DNA of 64,000 nt from Papilionanthe hookeriana x Papilionanthe teres (taxonomy: Eukaryota > Streptophyta > Magnoliopsida > Asparagales > Orchidaceae). How positions within the stretch are numbered: position 1 is the stretch's first letter; each line of letters begins with the position of its first letter. Of this stretch, positions 1 to 9,948 are shown in pieces. The DNA lies in contig CM040427.1 in the NCBI GenBank assembly GCA_022702705.1, positions 20,173,625-20,237,624 on the forward strand, read 5' to 3'. The notes below the pieces were generated by a model. It did no database searches. It had not been told where the DNA came from and saw only the letters and a list, made by a program, of their open reading frames with translations. Made by a program: the position numbers and the translations under genes.

Positions 1-810
1 AAATTAAGCCCTAACCGGTCTTAGGATTCTGAGGTAGTCGTCTGATACGACAATAAACCCTCACATCTTCGAGGTTATTTGTTTGATTTTATCATACAAA
101 TATAAGCCCTAATTAATTAAAATTGGCAAGATCAAAACATTTAAATAAATATTAGGACTTTCCTAAACTCAAGCCAAACAATAGGATAGTCGGGAAATTA
201 CCGAAGTTCGCTTCGAATCTGTGATTTCTCCTACTTTTCTTCCTTTGGATTCCCAAAAGAAAATGTTCCAAATTTGATCCATTCCTTATTAAAATACCAA
301 AATTCAATCCCTTGAAAACTTAAACTTTGAAATTCTTGAGAGCAGAATTGTTGATTATTATCGAGAGTTTTCTTAGGTGATTCTCATCACTTAAGATGTA
401 ATTAACTATAGGGGCTTGCCCTTATAGGGAATTTTAAAGAACCCAGGTAATATAAACCCTGTTTAATGCTTTCATATTAAGCGAGGGAATTTGTCGGCTT
501 ATAAAATTGGTTCGCAGACCAAACGGATGTCACAAATCTTCTAGTTTATTTAATCGAGCCCCACCATCAAGCAGTGTGTCTATCCTTAGGGATAGATACA
601 CGGTTTGTGGTGTGGTGTTCTTTTATATGAACTATTTGGGATGTGAGATCGGTTTCATCTCATATTTTAAAATCTTCAAATTTAAAATTATTTTCAAAAT
701 CAAATACTACTTTTTAAATTATTTATTTAAATTAAATTAAAAATTCGCCGACAACTTCTGTTAGGCGACCCCTTTTCAAAATAAAACACACAACCTAAAA
801 TATGCCGACA
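1..810 (+). repeat. 3' end of the 5' LTR of E1
   Basis: Aligns end to end with the last 810 bases of the LTR at 13816-20778 and with the ends of the LTRs at 31085-38617 and 44203-45416. It ends TGCCGACA, then five bases (ACTTC), then the PBS. Differences from the 3' LTR are scattered, many at CAG or CTG triplets. The 77-codon ORF at 507-740 recurs in other copies only because the LTR does. Confidence 0.92.
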
Positions 811-1340
811 ACTTCTGGCGACTCCGCTGGGGACAATTCCTCTCTCCATTTTAATCAAATAATTCTGCTTTCAAAAATCGGTAGTGTATCCATGTCCTTA
901 ATGGGTCAAACTACCCTTCTTTCCGTTGGGATGCTATGTTCATTTCTACCTTGAACAAGTATAACCAACATTCTCTCGGATTTAAAAGCCATTGTTTAGA
1001 CACCCCTAAACAGAGAGGTTCCGAGATCCTTTTACCTCATTTCTGAGGTGGGGTGGACCCCCAATAGGTGTTAGTTTAGGAGTGATCCTTCGAGTCGAGA
1101 AGTCTTGCATAAGACTTTCTTTTCCTTTCCAACTCCGAATCGGATTCCTTACCTTCTCTACACCTTTGAACATTCCGTTCTAAATAAACAAATCCTCTAA
1201 TAAATGATTCTTTTAATAAATGATTCCTTCTTATAAATACAGGAACAAGAATGTGTTCGGACTCTTTTCAATTCCTTTCTTTTCGTCCTAAAGAAAAGAA
1301 GCATAACTTGGGACTAACAACCGGAATCTACCCTGCAGAA
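811..1340 (+). other. 5' leader of E1
   Basis: Non-coding leader between LTR and ORF1, conserved at 38618-39147 and 45417-45947. It contains an 18-base segment at 1054-1071 that is the exact reverse complement of 13796-13813, just upstream of the 3' LTR. It ends in CTACCCTGCAG directly before AAATGG, so a 3' splice site near 1338 is possible. Confidence 0.7.
816..834 (+). other. Primer-binding site (tRNA-Arg type) of E1
   Basis: The sequence TGGCGACTCCGCTGGGGAC starts five bases after the LTR end. It matches the PBS type described for Ogre elements, complementary to the 3' end of a plant tRNA-Arg. The same 19 bases follow the LTRs ending at 38617 and 45416; the LTR ending at 28856 has TAGCGACTCC in place of TGGCGACTCC. 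Confidence 0.85.
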
Positions 1341-1733
1341 ATGGAAGCCCCAAAGCTGATTTTCTCCTTCACCAATGGACTAGACTTCGCTGTCTACAAG
1401 GATGAGCTGCCCGACAATGGGATCATCCGATTTGGACAAGGATTTGAAAACACGAATGTCAAGATCACCGACGTTTTCCTCTTTGCACTGACGAACAAAG
1501 TATCTGAAACTGAGAAGCCGTTGCTCGAGTTCAACCTTAGGTCGACTCAAGAGTTTCCTCCCCTGCAAAGGATCCCGACTGAGAGGAGTACTGCTGTCCG
1601 CAGGAGGACTGTTCTTACTACCCCCATTGGTCTAGTTGTTTCTGCACCTACCCCGACTTCTGCCAAATTAAAGGGGAAAGAAATCCAGAATTATGGTGAA
1701 CCTGTTACCGTGGAGGGTACAGATCTTCTGTAA
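1341..1733 (+). CDS. ORF1, N-terminal module upstream of gag
   Basis: An open frame runs from 1251. I prefer the ATG at 1341 because it follows a GCAG acceptor-like site and matches the start of a related module at 9949. The first 45 residues (MEAPKLIFSFTNGLDFAV...) are the best conserved part across copies at 39058 and 45948. No known domain is recognised. The stop at 1733 lies within CTGTAAG, a suspicious CTG site, and coding potential continues in another frame, so ORF1 may really be longer. Ogre elements are known to carry an extra ORF before gag, which fits the position. Function is unknown. Confidence 0.6.
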   Translation: MEAPKLIFSFTNGLDFAVYKDELPDNGIIRFGQGFENTNVKITDVFLFALTNKVSETEKPLLEFNLRSTQEFPPLQRIPTERSTAVRRRTVLTTPIGLVVSAPTPTSAKLKGKEIQNYGEPVTVEGTDLL

Positions 1734-2310
1734 GACCTTCGTTTTCGAAATCGGGTCCGGTTCAAGGATTCCATCACCGACAAGGACCCAAAGAAGAAAC
1801 AAGTAGAAGGATTGCTAGAGAAGCCGGAGTTATTGAAATTGCTTTCCTGGAGGAAATCCCAGAACTGCCTGAATATACACTGCTGCCAGAATATACACCG
1901 CTACCTGAATACATACCATTTTTGGGAGGAAGCAGGTTCCATCCCCTCTCCACTGCAGAAGATGAAGAAAATGTTCGCAAGATTGCTGCCGCATTACCTC
2001 AGCCCGCATATTACAACGATAGCCGCAAGAAAAGGGCTAGAACTACGCCGTTTGCTTGACTGCAAACATTGGTAGAAAAGTTGGCAAAGAAGGAAAAGTG
2101 CCCCGTATCGGAGATTCTACGAAGGATAGGGCGGGTGCCAGTCAAATCCCGTCTTGGGCCCCGAGTAGAACCCGCCATCATGACAGAAAAGCCAAGTAAA
2201 AGAATGAAGGCTAGTCCGCCCGTCGTCGTCTCGGGATTACGGATTAGGGAGGATACCACCTTCCGGCATTTGGGCCGACGGACCATCCGGTCCTAGACCT
2301 TCCGTCGCTA
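1734..2310 (+). pseudogene. Broken continuation of ORF1 with PEYT repeats
   Basis: Reading in a shifted frame gives an acidic stretch with three consecutive imperfect LPEYT-type repeats (about 1869-1920), then a basic segment with the string DSRKKRART (about 2020-2047). One in-frame stop at about 2057 and frame changes separate the pieces. The homologous stretch at 39475-40110 has the same content but breaks elsewhere, so the two copies decayed (or were mis-sequenced) independently. I read it as the C-terminal part of ORF1 or the N-terminal part of a long ORF1-gag polyprotein. No enzymatic motif was seen. Confidence 0.5.
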
Positions 2311-2315
2311 GAAGG

Positions 2316-2859
2316 ATGGTATGGCGTCCCACTCACTGGGCGATTGAGATTGAAACAACGGCCCGAGAAAGAAAGTCTTGCCAGAAACTTGAATCTGAAG
2401 AAAGTGCTACTGCGATAAAGGGGACTCGTGAAAATGGGACCCGGCAGCTATCGCACGACAACCGCGAGGACGCACGAAAAGCCCCGCTAGAAGATGCCAT
2501 GGAAAAGTTGAGAACCGATATCCGACGATTAGCAAAAGAAAGAGAAGAAAAGTTCGGAGATGAGATTGATTCATCGGAATTCATGGACGACGAATATGCA
2601 GAAATCAACATGGTCGAAACACGAGCTTCATCGGCTTCGCAAGGTGCTCCCGCAGCCGCAGAAGAGAGGAGCCGAACCGATGAGAAGGCGGCTTCGGGAG
2701 AAAGACGACACGATCGCTCAAATGGCGAAAAGGATGGAAGAGATGGTCGTAGCTCTAGCCACTCTCCGCAGTCAAGTGCAACCACAAAGAGAAACACCCC
2801 CGAGAGGTCATTCACATTGTAGACGGAGGAAAGGAGATTACATCCGTCAACGGGGATGA
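2316..2859 (+). pseudogene. Charged coiled-coil segment preceding gag (broken)
   Basis: The frame from 2316 gives a highly charged segment including EKLRTDIRRLAKEREEKF (about 2502-2555). After a frame shift near 2650 the frame from 2560 carries a heptad-like stretch, IAQMAKRMEEMVVALATLR (about 2716-2772). Such a charged helical region before the gag core is usual in Tat-type polyproteins. The equivalent at 40302-40784 keeps both segments. Probably N-terminal gag rather than a separate protein. Confidence 0.5.
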
Positions 2860-2929
2860 TCGACTGAAAAGGATACAACACAAAGTATGATCCCCGAAAA
2901 GGATATCAAGAGCTTGGTGGAACAACGAA

Positions 2930-4087
2930 GTGCGAGAAGCCTTAGCACAATCAAAGAGCGGGACATCCATTCGGACGGGTAGACCTTACCCGGAAGAATT
3001 TGACGCCGTCCGCACTCCAAAGGCTTCGTACCACCTCCGTTCAAGACCTTCGATGGAACCGGGAACCCCGACGGCATGTTGCACACTTTCGTGCCGGTTG
3101 TTGCAATGCCGGCGGGAGCGATGCGTTACTCTTCCGACGAGTTCGTCGGCTGCACTGTCGAGAATCGCCTTCTACTGGTATGCAGAATTACCAAATGGTT
3201 CGGTGAAGACGTTCTCAGAACTAGAGAACCTCTTCATCAAGCGATTCGTCGGAGCTCAGCACCACATCACTATAGGTGATTTAGTGGTAGAGAAACAAAA
3301 GCCGAATGAAACTTTGGTGGATTACATACTTCGATGGAGGAACTTAAGCATGAAGTGTGAACCACAACTACAAGAACAACATGCGATCGGCATTTTACTT
3401 AAAAGCATTCACGGCCCGATAGCACTTCTCCTCAAAGGATTCACTATTAAGACTTTCGAGAAGTTGTTAAGCAAGGCCGGGAGCTTGCAAGAGGAGGCGA
3501 AGCAATTAAGTTTCGCTGATAAGAAGGATAAGCAGAAGCCTGTGAAGACTTTCGAAAAGAAATCCAGGATCGTTGCAGCAGTTGACAAAGGCAAGCAACC
3601 GATGCAAATACCACCAGAACGGCCGCAGCAACCCCAACAGAATTACCAGCAACCCCGACCTAGCTATCAGTCATCTCTGCAGTATGAACAACCGCCACGT
3701 CCGCAATGTACATTAAGGGAGCTTCTGAGCAGAGAATATCCGTTCAAGAATGAAGCCGTGCCGAAAATGTTCCGTAGTCTGATGAAGACTCCGGATTTCC
3801 AGCTGCCAGAGCCTAAAAGACCAGAGGAAGTCAACAAGAAAGGTGATCCCAACTTTTGCCCTTACCACCGGATGCTTGGGCACAAGATGAAGATTGCATT
3901 ACCTTCAAAAGTTGGCTCAACGACAACCTTCGAAAGGGAATATAACGATCCCGAAGGAGTACATGAAGGAACCCCGAAAGGAGGTTCCGTTAATGTTATC
4001 TCAACCGATCCCATCATTCCGATAGATCCCTATACGACCGATGATGGATGGACTACCGCTTGGACAAGGTCTTCGAAAAGATTTTAG
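2930..4087 (+). pseudogene. gag: Gag polyprotein (capsid/nucleocapsid), frameshifted
   Basis: Forms the virus-like particle. The retrotransposon-gag core lies at about 3170-3510, with motifs FSELENLFIKRFVGA and ETLVDYILRWRNLS typical of the plant Ty3/gypsy gag family. A Gln/Pro-rich linker follows (about 3610-3710). A zinc-knuckle-like sequence starts CPYHRMLGHK at 3857; a one-base deletion after the second His destroys its last Cys here, while the copy at 41661-41702 keeps the whole C-X2-H-X4-H-X4-C. The N-terminal gag half (3030-3180) is in another frame (3076-3279), so at least two frame changes are needed. Confidence 0.8.
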
Positions 4088-5085
4088 ACAACGATCCAAA
4101 CCGCTTCGGTGCGAGCTTCAATTCGGAGTTCGAGACCCGTTAAGTCGGTACTATCACTTGCGATAGAAGAACCACCTCAACAGGAGACGATTGAAGAGAA
4201 GAAGAAGATCGACGAAGAAGAGAGGACCGAGACTCCTAAGGCTAGACTAGGGGCCGCTTATCCTAGGATAGTTGTTTCGATTCGGGGAGAAATCCCTCGA
4301 ACCTCCGACTCGTATGATTATCTCGCTCACTTCGGTGGGATCATATAATGATAAGGGTGATGGCGTTGGCTACGTTTTGACTGTTTCTAACGATTACGTA
4401 ACTAGCGACAATCCTGACATCGATTTCGATACCAACGACAATTCTCAAATCATACACGATCTCGACGAACAAAATAACGAGGAAGACATCCATCAAGGAG
4501 GCTATAAGAGTTCAACAAGCAACGAATCTATCTACGAGTTTCGAGGAGCTCCAGTCACAATAGAGTTAGAGCCTTCAAATTCTGAAGTTAATCCGGAAGA
4601 GCCCGCCATTCCGATTCGGGAGGAGACACCGACGAAGCTCGGCACTAGATTCGGAAGAAATTACAGAAGTCAACTTAAGAAGTGGAAGAGTTCTACCTCC
4701 GAGAATGGGTCCAAAAGACAAAGGAAAGCAGGTGGTTGTTCAAGAAGAACCAACCCCAGCAGAAGAAATACCCATTCGGGAAGAAATCGAGACACATGGA
4801 AATAAAGTGGACTACAACGCGCTAGCCCATCTTAGGAAACTACCAGCCAAATTGAGCATTTACGATGCTCTCATCTTATCAAAGGAGATGAGAGAAGCTC
4901 TGATCGAGGCCTTACTTGATCCGGAAATTTGCTTAGCTCAAATGGCCGGAGATTCCTTAGATGAGGTTTGCTCGTTAAAGGAACAAGCGAGGTGTTACCT
5001 TCACGGACAATGACCTACTACTTGGGACGAGCAGATCACAACCGACCGCCGTATATTTCGGCTCATAATAGGAAAATTTTCACTC
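4088..5085 (+). pseudogene. Gag-protease linker region, frameshifted
   Basis: Acidic, low-complexity coding remnant in three frames (4109-4348, 4272-4805, 4705-5013). The last part contains LAHLRKLPAKLSIYDAL followed by a KEMREAL segment, a conserved pre-protease block of Ogre/Tat polyproteins. The block is followed by the protease after a short frame-broken stretch. The homologous region is 42003-42890. Confidence 0.6.
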
Positions 5086-6004
5086 TCCAGAGTATTGGTG
5101 GATCCAGGAGCATCAATCAATATAATGAGTCTTCGAACACTAGCATACTTGGAAATTGATGCTCGTGAGCTCGAGGCCGACAAAATGTTATTAAGAGGAT
5201 TCAACCAGAAAGGAGAAAGAGCCCTCGGGTCAATAACGCTACTAATGAAGACCGATGACTTAGCAAAGACAACCGCAAAGTTTCACATAATTGATTCAGA
5301 AACATCGTTCAACGCTCTACTGGGCCGACCATGGATACATGAAAACAAGATGGTACCATCGTCTCTACATCAGTGCATCAAATACTACGATGGAGGGGAA
5401 CAGTGCATCAAAGGTGACTTACAACCATTCTCCGTACATGAGATTGGAATCCACGAAGACGCGGCCTATTATGCACCACCAAAGAAAACAATCTTCTCCA
5501 GAGATACCATAACAAATGAAGCAAAGAAAATTTGGGACAACGAAGAACCTGAAGTTCTAGTCCAACTGTCACTCACCACTCCCTTACGGCGAGATGGTGA
5601 AGGTTTCTCCACAACTCGCATCCGAGGTCGAGACCGGGGACGAGGCCGTGGTAGAGACGCTAGGACAGTTGGACAGAGGAAACCAACCATCAATGTTGAT
5701 TGGGAAGACAGTTCTGAAGAAGAAAAAGAAATCAAACAAGAAGCAGCGACAATAAGTCGGAAGAAGCCGCAATTCAAGATCTCTCTCGAAGATGAAAAGA
5801 ATGAAGAATACAAATTAATGTACGAGAAGATTAACCACTACGTACATACTATGACCCTAACCCTGATCCAGTCTAACAAGATCGAGGGTATGGTGGTCAA
5901 AGAGGTACGTAGCGACGGTGCAAAGCCAATTAAATTCTACCGTGGTGCTTCTTCCTCCAAAACTGAAAATAATGTACAATTTGAAGATGTCACTTCATCG
6001 AATT
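5086..6004 (+). pseudogene. Retropepsin-type aspartic protease plus basic Arg-Gly tail
   Basis: Cleaves the polyprotein. The catalytic segment is VDPGASINIM with the Asp codon at 5101-5103. FNALLGRPWIH near 5310 is the conserved C-terminal block of retroelement proteases, and the SSLHQCIKYYDGG segment after it is typical of Tat elements. The apparent Met at 5095 is not a real start: the domain is internal to a polyprotein. At 5617-5660 there is an RGRDRGRGRGRD stretch, then an acidic SSEEEKE patch. The frame is open for over 900 bases, one of the best preserved parts of E1. Confidence 0.82.
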
Positions 6005-6398
6005 AATGGAATTACCTTTTGAGTGGTACTCTCCCCGTGTTCAAAATTTAATTCAACGTGGTTTCTTACCTCGACAATGGACAAAAGACCAATCACAACA
6101 TTTTGAGAAATTATGGAATAACTCCGGTCGTCCACCCAATTCAAAATATGGACTCGGATTCGGCACGATAGGATCGGTCGACGATACCGAATTTTGCTTG
6201 GTTGTCACTTGCGAGCCTAATGAAAACCGCATGGAAACTACGAAGAGTTCGAAGATTTACAAATTGGAGACGCTCCACCGGAATTCGAAGAAGAGATTAA
6301 ATCTACAATAGATGAGTTAACGGAAGTTAACTTAGGTACTAGCGAAGAGCCTAGACCTACCTTTGTTAGCTCCTTACTCAATAAAGAAGACTCCGAAG
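6005..6398 (+). pseudogene. Protease-RT linker
   Basis: Continues the coding region. The frame from 6006 (MELPFEWYSP...) is joined to the protease frame in the second copy (43657-43857). It includes KYGLGFGTIG and then an acidic stretch, and breaks near 6240. Pea Ogre has an intron between protease and RT; here coding-like sequence seems continuous, so no intron is evident. Confidence 0.55.
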
Positions 6399-7240
6399 AA
6401 ATAATCAAGTTATTAATGGAATTTAAAGACTGTTTTGCTTGGAACTACGATGAAATGCCAGGATTAGCTCCAGAGGTCGCAATCCATAAGCTAGGAGTGG
6501 ATCCTACTTCGTCCCGATCGGATAAAGTCCCGGAAGAATGCGTCTCGAAATCGAACAACAAGTCATAGCGAAGTTAAAAAGCTAATAGACACTAAATTTG
6601 TCCGTGAAGAACAATACCCGACTTGGTTAGCCAATGTGGTGCCGGTCGAAAGAAGAATGGTCGGATCGAATTTGTGTGGACTTCGGAGATTTAAACAAAG
6701 CATGTCCAAAAGATGAATTCCTCTACCGATCCCAGAACTAATGATCGACATTGTTTCGACGCATGAGATATTCTCATTCATGGATGGATCTTCAGGATAT
6801 AACCAGATAAAAATGGCTCCAGAAGATGAAAAGCTTACAACATTCAGAACGCCGATCGGAGTATTTTGCTACACAGTAATGCCATTCGGACTGAAGAACG
6901 CAGGAGCAACCTACCAGAGAGCGATGACAAGAATTTTTGATGATCTTATCCACAATCAAGTCGAATGCTACGTGGACGACGTGGTCATCAAAAGCAGAGT
7001 AAAGGACAACCACTTGTATGATTTGAGAATTATTTTCGAACGATTAAGGCAATTTAACCTTAAGATAATCCCTTAAAATGCGCCTTCGGCGTCACCTCCG
7101 GGAAATTCTTAGGATTCGTTGTCCGACATCGTGGAATTGAAATCGACCCGGAAAAGATTAAAGCTATCTTAGAAATGCCGCCTCCCAAAACCTTAAAACA
7201 ACTACGATCTTTTCAAGGAAGTTGGCATATCTTCGACGCT
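6399..7240 (+). pseudogene. Reverse transcriptase, frameshifted
   Basis: Copies the genomic RNA into DNA inside the particle. CFAWNYDEMPGL (about 6433) is the pre-RT signature of plant Ty3/gypsy pol. The palm motifs follow: FMDGSSGYNQIKMA (about 6779), FGLKNAGATYQRAM (about 6887) and the catalytic YVDD at 6969-6980. Frame breaks near 6540, 6640 and 7075 make it non-functional as written. The best open stretch is 6741-7076. E3 has lost this domain. Confidence 0.85.
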
Positions 7241-7793
7241 TTATCTTAAACTTATCAGTAGGTGTCAGCCTTTCTCGGCACTAGTTAAAAAGGACGCCAA
7301 ATTTATTTGGGAAGAGAAATGCCGTAAAGCCTTCGAGGACATTAAACAATATTTAATGACACCTCCTGTCTTAGCGACCCTGAGTCTCGTGTAGACCGCG
7401 ATACTTTACACCGCGGCTTTAGACGACTCTCTCGGAGCCCTGTTAGCCTGTGTCAATGATGAGGGTAAAGAAAATGCTCTTTACTACTTAAGCCGTCGTT
7501 TACTTCCGACGGAAGTAAGGTATCCCTCAATTGAAAAGCATTGTTTGGCCCCGATCTTCGCCGCTCAAAAGCTCGGGCACTACATGCTTTCTCATAAGGT
7601 CAACTCGATCTCGAAATTTAATCCATTGCAATACTTGATGACTCGTCCGACACTTTCCGAGCGGACTTGCCGGATGGTCAATGATATTATTGCAATTCGA
7701 TATAACTTTCGTGCCTCGCGTGCCTTAAAGGGACAAGTCTTAGCGGACTTTCTCGCAGACACACCCTTTGCCGGCAGAATCTCCCCTCAATGA
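7241..7793 (+). pseudogene. RNase H (retroviral type) following RT, frameshifted
   Basis: Degrades RNA in RNA-DNA hybrids. The connection has SALVKKDAKFIWEEKCRKAF (about 7279). The RNase H part includes YYLSRRLLPTEVRYPSIEKH (about 7483), a conserved block of plant Ty3/gypsy pol. A stop occurs at about 7392 with a frame change nearby; 7545-7793 is open and ends in LADFLAD, the boundary to the second RNase H. Confidence 0.75.
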
Positions 7794-8300
7794 CGATTTG
7801 TCAGATGAACAAATAATGAATCTAGAAGACCCTGATGATCGACGTTGGGAATTATATTTCGACGGAGCATCTTCAGCACACAAAGACGAAGAATCACAAG
7901 TGATAGTGCCCGTAAGGCGAGAATCGGGCTAATCTTTATAACACCGGAGCGGGGATGTTAAGATACTCCTACCACTTGACGTAGCCATGTACAAACAATG
8001 AAGCAGAATATGAAGCCCTCATAACGGGACTGGAATTAACTATTCAAATGGGGATAACAGACATCAACATCTACGGGGATTCGCAGTTAATCATTCAACA
8101 GATCGCCGGATAGTACAGAATTTTAAAGCCAATACTCGAGCAATTCTTCCAGTATGCCATACAGCTGTTGAAACAGATTCCAAATGTGACAATCTACAAA
8201 ATTCCCAGAAAAGAAAATGCTTTAGCAGATGCTTTAGCCCGTCTTGCAAAAGAATTTGCTCGTTTGCAAGATGAATCGATGGAAGTGTCGGTTCACGGAC
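7794..8300 (+). pseudogene. Second, plant-type RNase H domain (aRNH) of Tat lineage
   Basis: A second RNase H fold between the first RNase H and integrase is diagnostic of the Tat clade. Visible pieces are LYFDGASS (Asp at about 7861), NEAEYEALITGLELTI (about 7998-8045), IYGDSQLIIQQ (catalytic Asp at 8078-8080) and ENALADALARLA (about 8214-8249). A stop after IAG (about 8112) and frame changes near 7910-7980 interrupt it. It is thought to supplement the RT-linked RNase H. Confidence 0.78.
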
Positions 8301-8379
8301 GTCGAGTCCTATCACAGCTCGACATAGACACAATACACAAATCGAAAAAGAAAAAGAATCGGTTACAACAATAACGAAT

Positions 8380-9680
8380 AAAACACGAAGATTGGTGACG
8401 GCCATTGATAGACTACCCGCAAACGGAAAGCTACCGGACGATAGGTCGTTAGCTCCATCGAATCAAGAAAAGAACTCGTCTTACGCATTAATAAACAACA
8501 CATTGTACGGAAGGTCTTTTGATCAAATGTGGCTAAGGTGCCTAAGCGGGTCCGAGGCCTCGTGAAATTGTTAAGGAGGTGCATTCGGGACTCCGTGGCG
8601 CTCATCGGTCGGGTCCGAAGATGAAAATGAAAATTAAAAGACTAGGGTACTACCGGCGCTCGATGATGACCGATCGCATGAAAATTGCCAAGAGCCGTCA
8701 CCAATGCCAAGTGCACGGAGTGGTTCACGCACCAACCTCCAAATGTGCTACATCCGACAATTGCGTCATGGCCATTTGAATGTTGGCGCACGGATATAGT
8801 GGGTCCAATAGAACCACCATCTTCAAAAGGACATCGCTTCATTCTTGCAGCTACGGATTACTTTTCCAAGTGGGCAGAGCGAGTTCCGCTTAGAGAAGTG
8901 AAAGCACACCACGTGCTACGGCTTTTCAAGAATCAAGTTGTCTACCGTTTCGGAGTGCCGCGCCGGATCATCTCAGATAATGGGTCAGCATTCAGAAGCA
9001 CACAAATCAACAATTTTGTCAGGAGACACGGAATCGACTGGCGATATTCCACAATTTACTACCCAAGAGAAAACGGCCTCGCTGAGGCTTTTAATAAAAC
9101 TCTTGTTCAAATTTTAAAGAAAATTTTGGACGATAATAAGAGAAATTGGCACGAGAAGTTGTTAGAAGCCTTATGGGCCTACCGGACAAGCTTCAGAACT
9201 CCTACTCAAGCTACACCTTACGCTCTGGTGTATGGGTCCGAGGCAGTCTTACCTTTAGAGGTTCAGCTTCCTTCACTCAGAATTGCAGTTGCAAACAAGA
9301 TCACGACGAAGAGAATGCCAAATTACGACTAGAAGAATTAGAAAGCCCGGAAGGGAAAAGACTTGCAGCGCTAACGTAATTTAGAACTATACCAAGGTAA
9401 GATGGTTCAAGCCCATGACAGACTGGTCCGCCCAAGAACCTTCAAAGTCGGTGACTTAGTTCTCGTTCTCAAGAGACCTATTCTTGCACATCGCAAGATA
9501 GGAGGAAAATTTGAACCCACCTGGGAAGGACCGTTTGTGGTTGAAGCAAGTATACTCGGGAGGTTCCTACCGGCTAGTGAATTGCCGGGGAGAACGACAT
9601 ATGCTTCCGATCAACGGACGATACTTGAAAAAGTATTACGCTACCCGATGTTTCGAAGGAACGAATTCTTCGACTCCTAA
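8380..9680 (+). pseudogene. Integrase (zinc domain, DD35E core, C-terminal GPY/F-like domain)
   Basis: Joins the cDNA to the chromosome. A zinc-binding H2C2 remnant lies at 8571-8720 (EVHSGLRGAH..., then HQCQVHG). The core is open from 8685 to 9332 with catalytic Asp at 8793-8795 (TDIVGP), Asp at 8976-8978 (SDNGSAF) and Glu at 9084-9086 (NGLAEAF); the last two are separated by 35 residues. The C-terminal part at 9402-9680 has KFEPTWEGPFVV, then one frameshift, after which the frame from 9511 reads GGSYRLVNC. No chromodomain was seen, as expected for Tat. Catalytic residues are intact; flanking frames are not. Confidence 0.87.
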
Positions 9681-9944
9681 GAAACACGGCAAAGTAATTA
9701 CTTATGATTGGGTCCGAACCCAAAAAAATAATAAAATGTGCTAAAATAAATAAAGTCATGATAATTAAGTTTTCCTTGTTTTCTTTTCCAAATCAAAATC
9801 TCTTCCCTGATCTTATCCTACTTCATTCATGTTAAATTTGAAAATAAAAAAAAATATATATAAAAAAATGTGTCTTTAATAAACTTTTTCTTAATGTTCT
9901 TGTTCTTAGTACAGCCCCTGATCCTTTTCCTTGTCTTTTCGCAG
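9681..9944 (+). promoter_or_regulatory. U-rich intron-like segment ending in a 3' splice-site-like sequence
   Basis: After integrase the sequence becomes AT-rich and non-coding, then ends with a pyrimidine run at 9922-9940 and GCAG at 9941-9944, four bases before the ATG at 9949. This is a textbook plant acceptor shape. It would let the downstream ORF be translated from a spliced subgenomic RNA. The donor is not identified. Confidence 0.5.
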
Positions 9945-9948
9945 GGAA

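Noticed and set aside
507..740. 77-codon ORF present at the end of several LTRs (also 20474, 38312)
   Set aside because: It recurs because the LTR is repeated. It is low-complexity at its C-terminus and altered or broken in other LTR copies (e.g. 50837).
5101..5115. Protease active site DPGAS instead of D-S/T-G as an inactivating mutation
   Set aside because: The same residues occur in E3, and a Pro at this place is, as far as I recall, normal in Ogre-type proteases.
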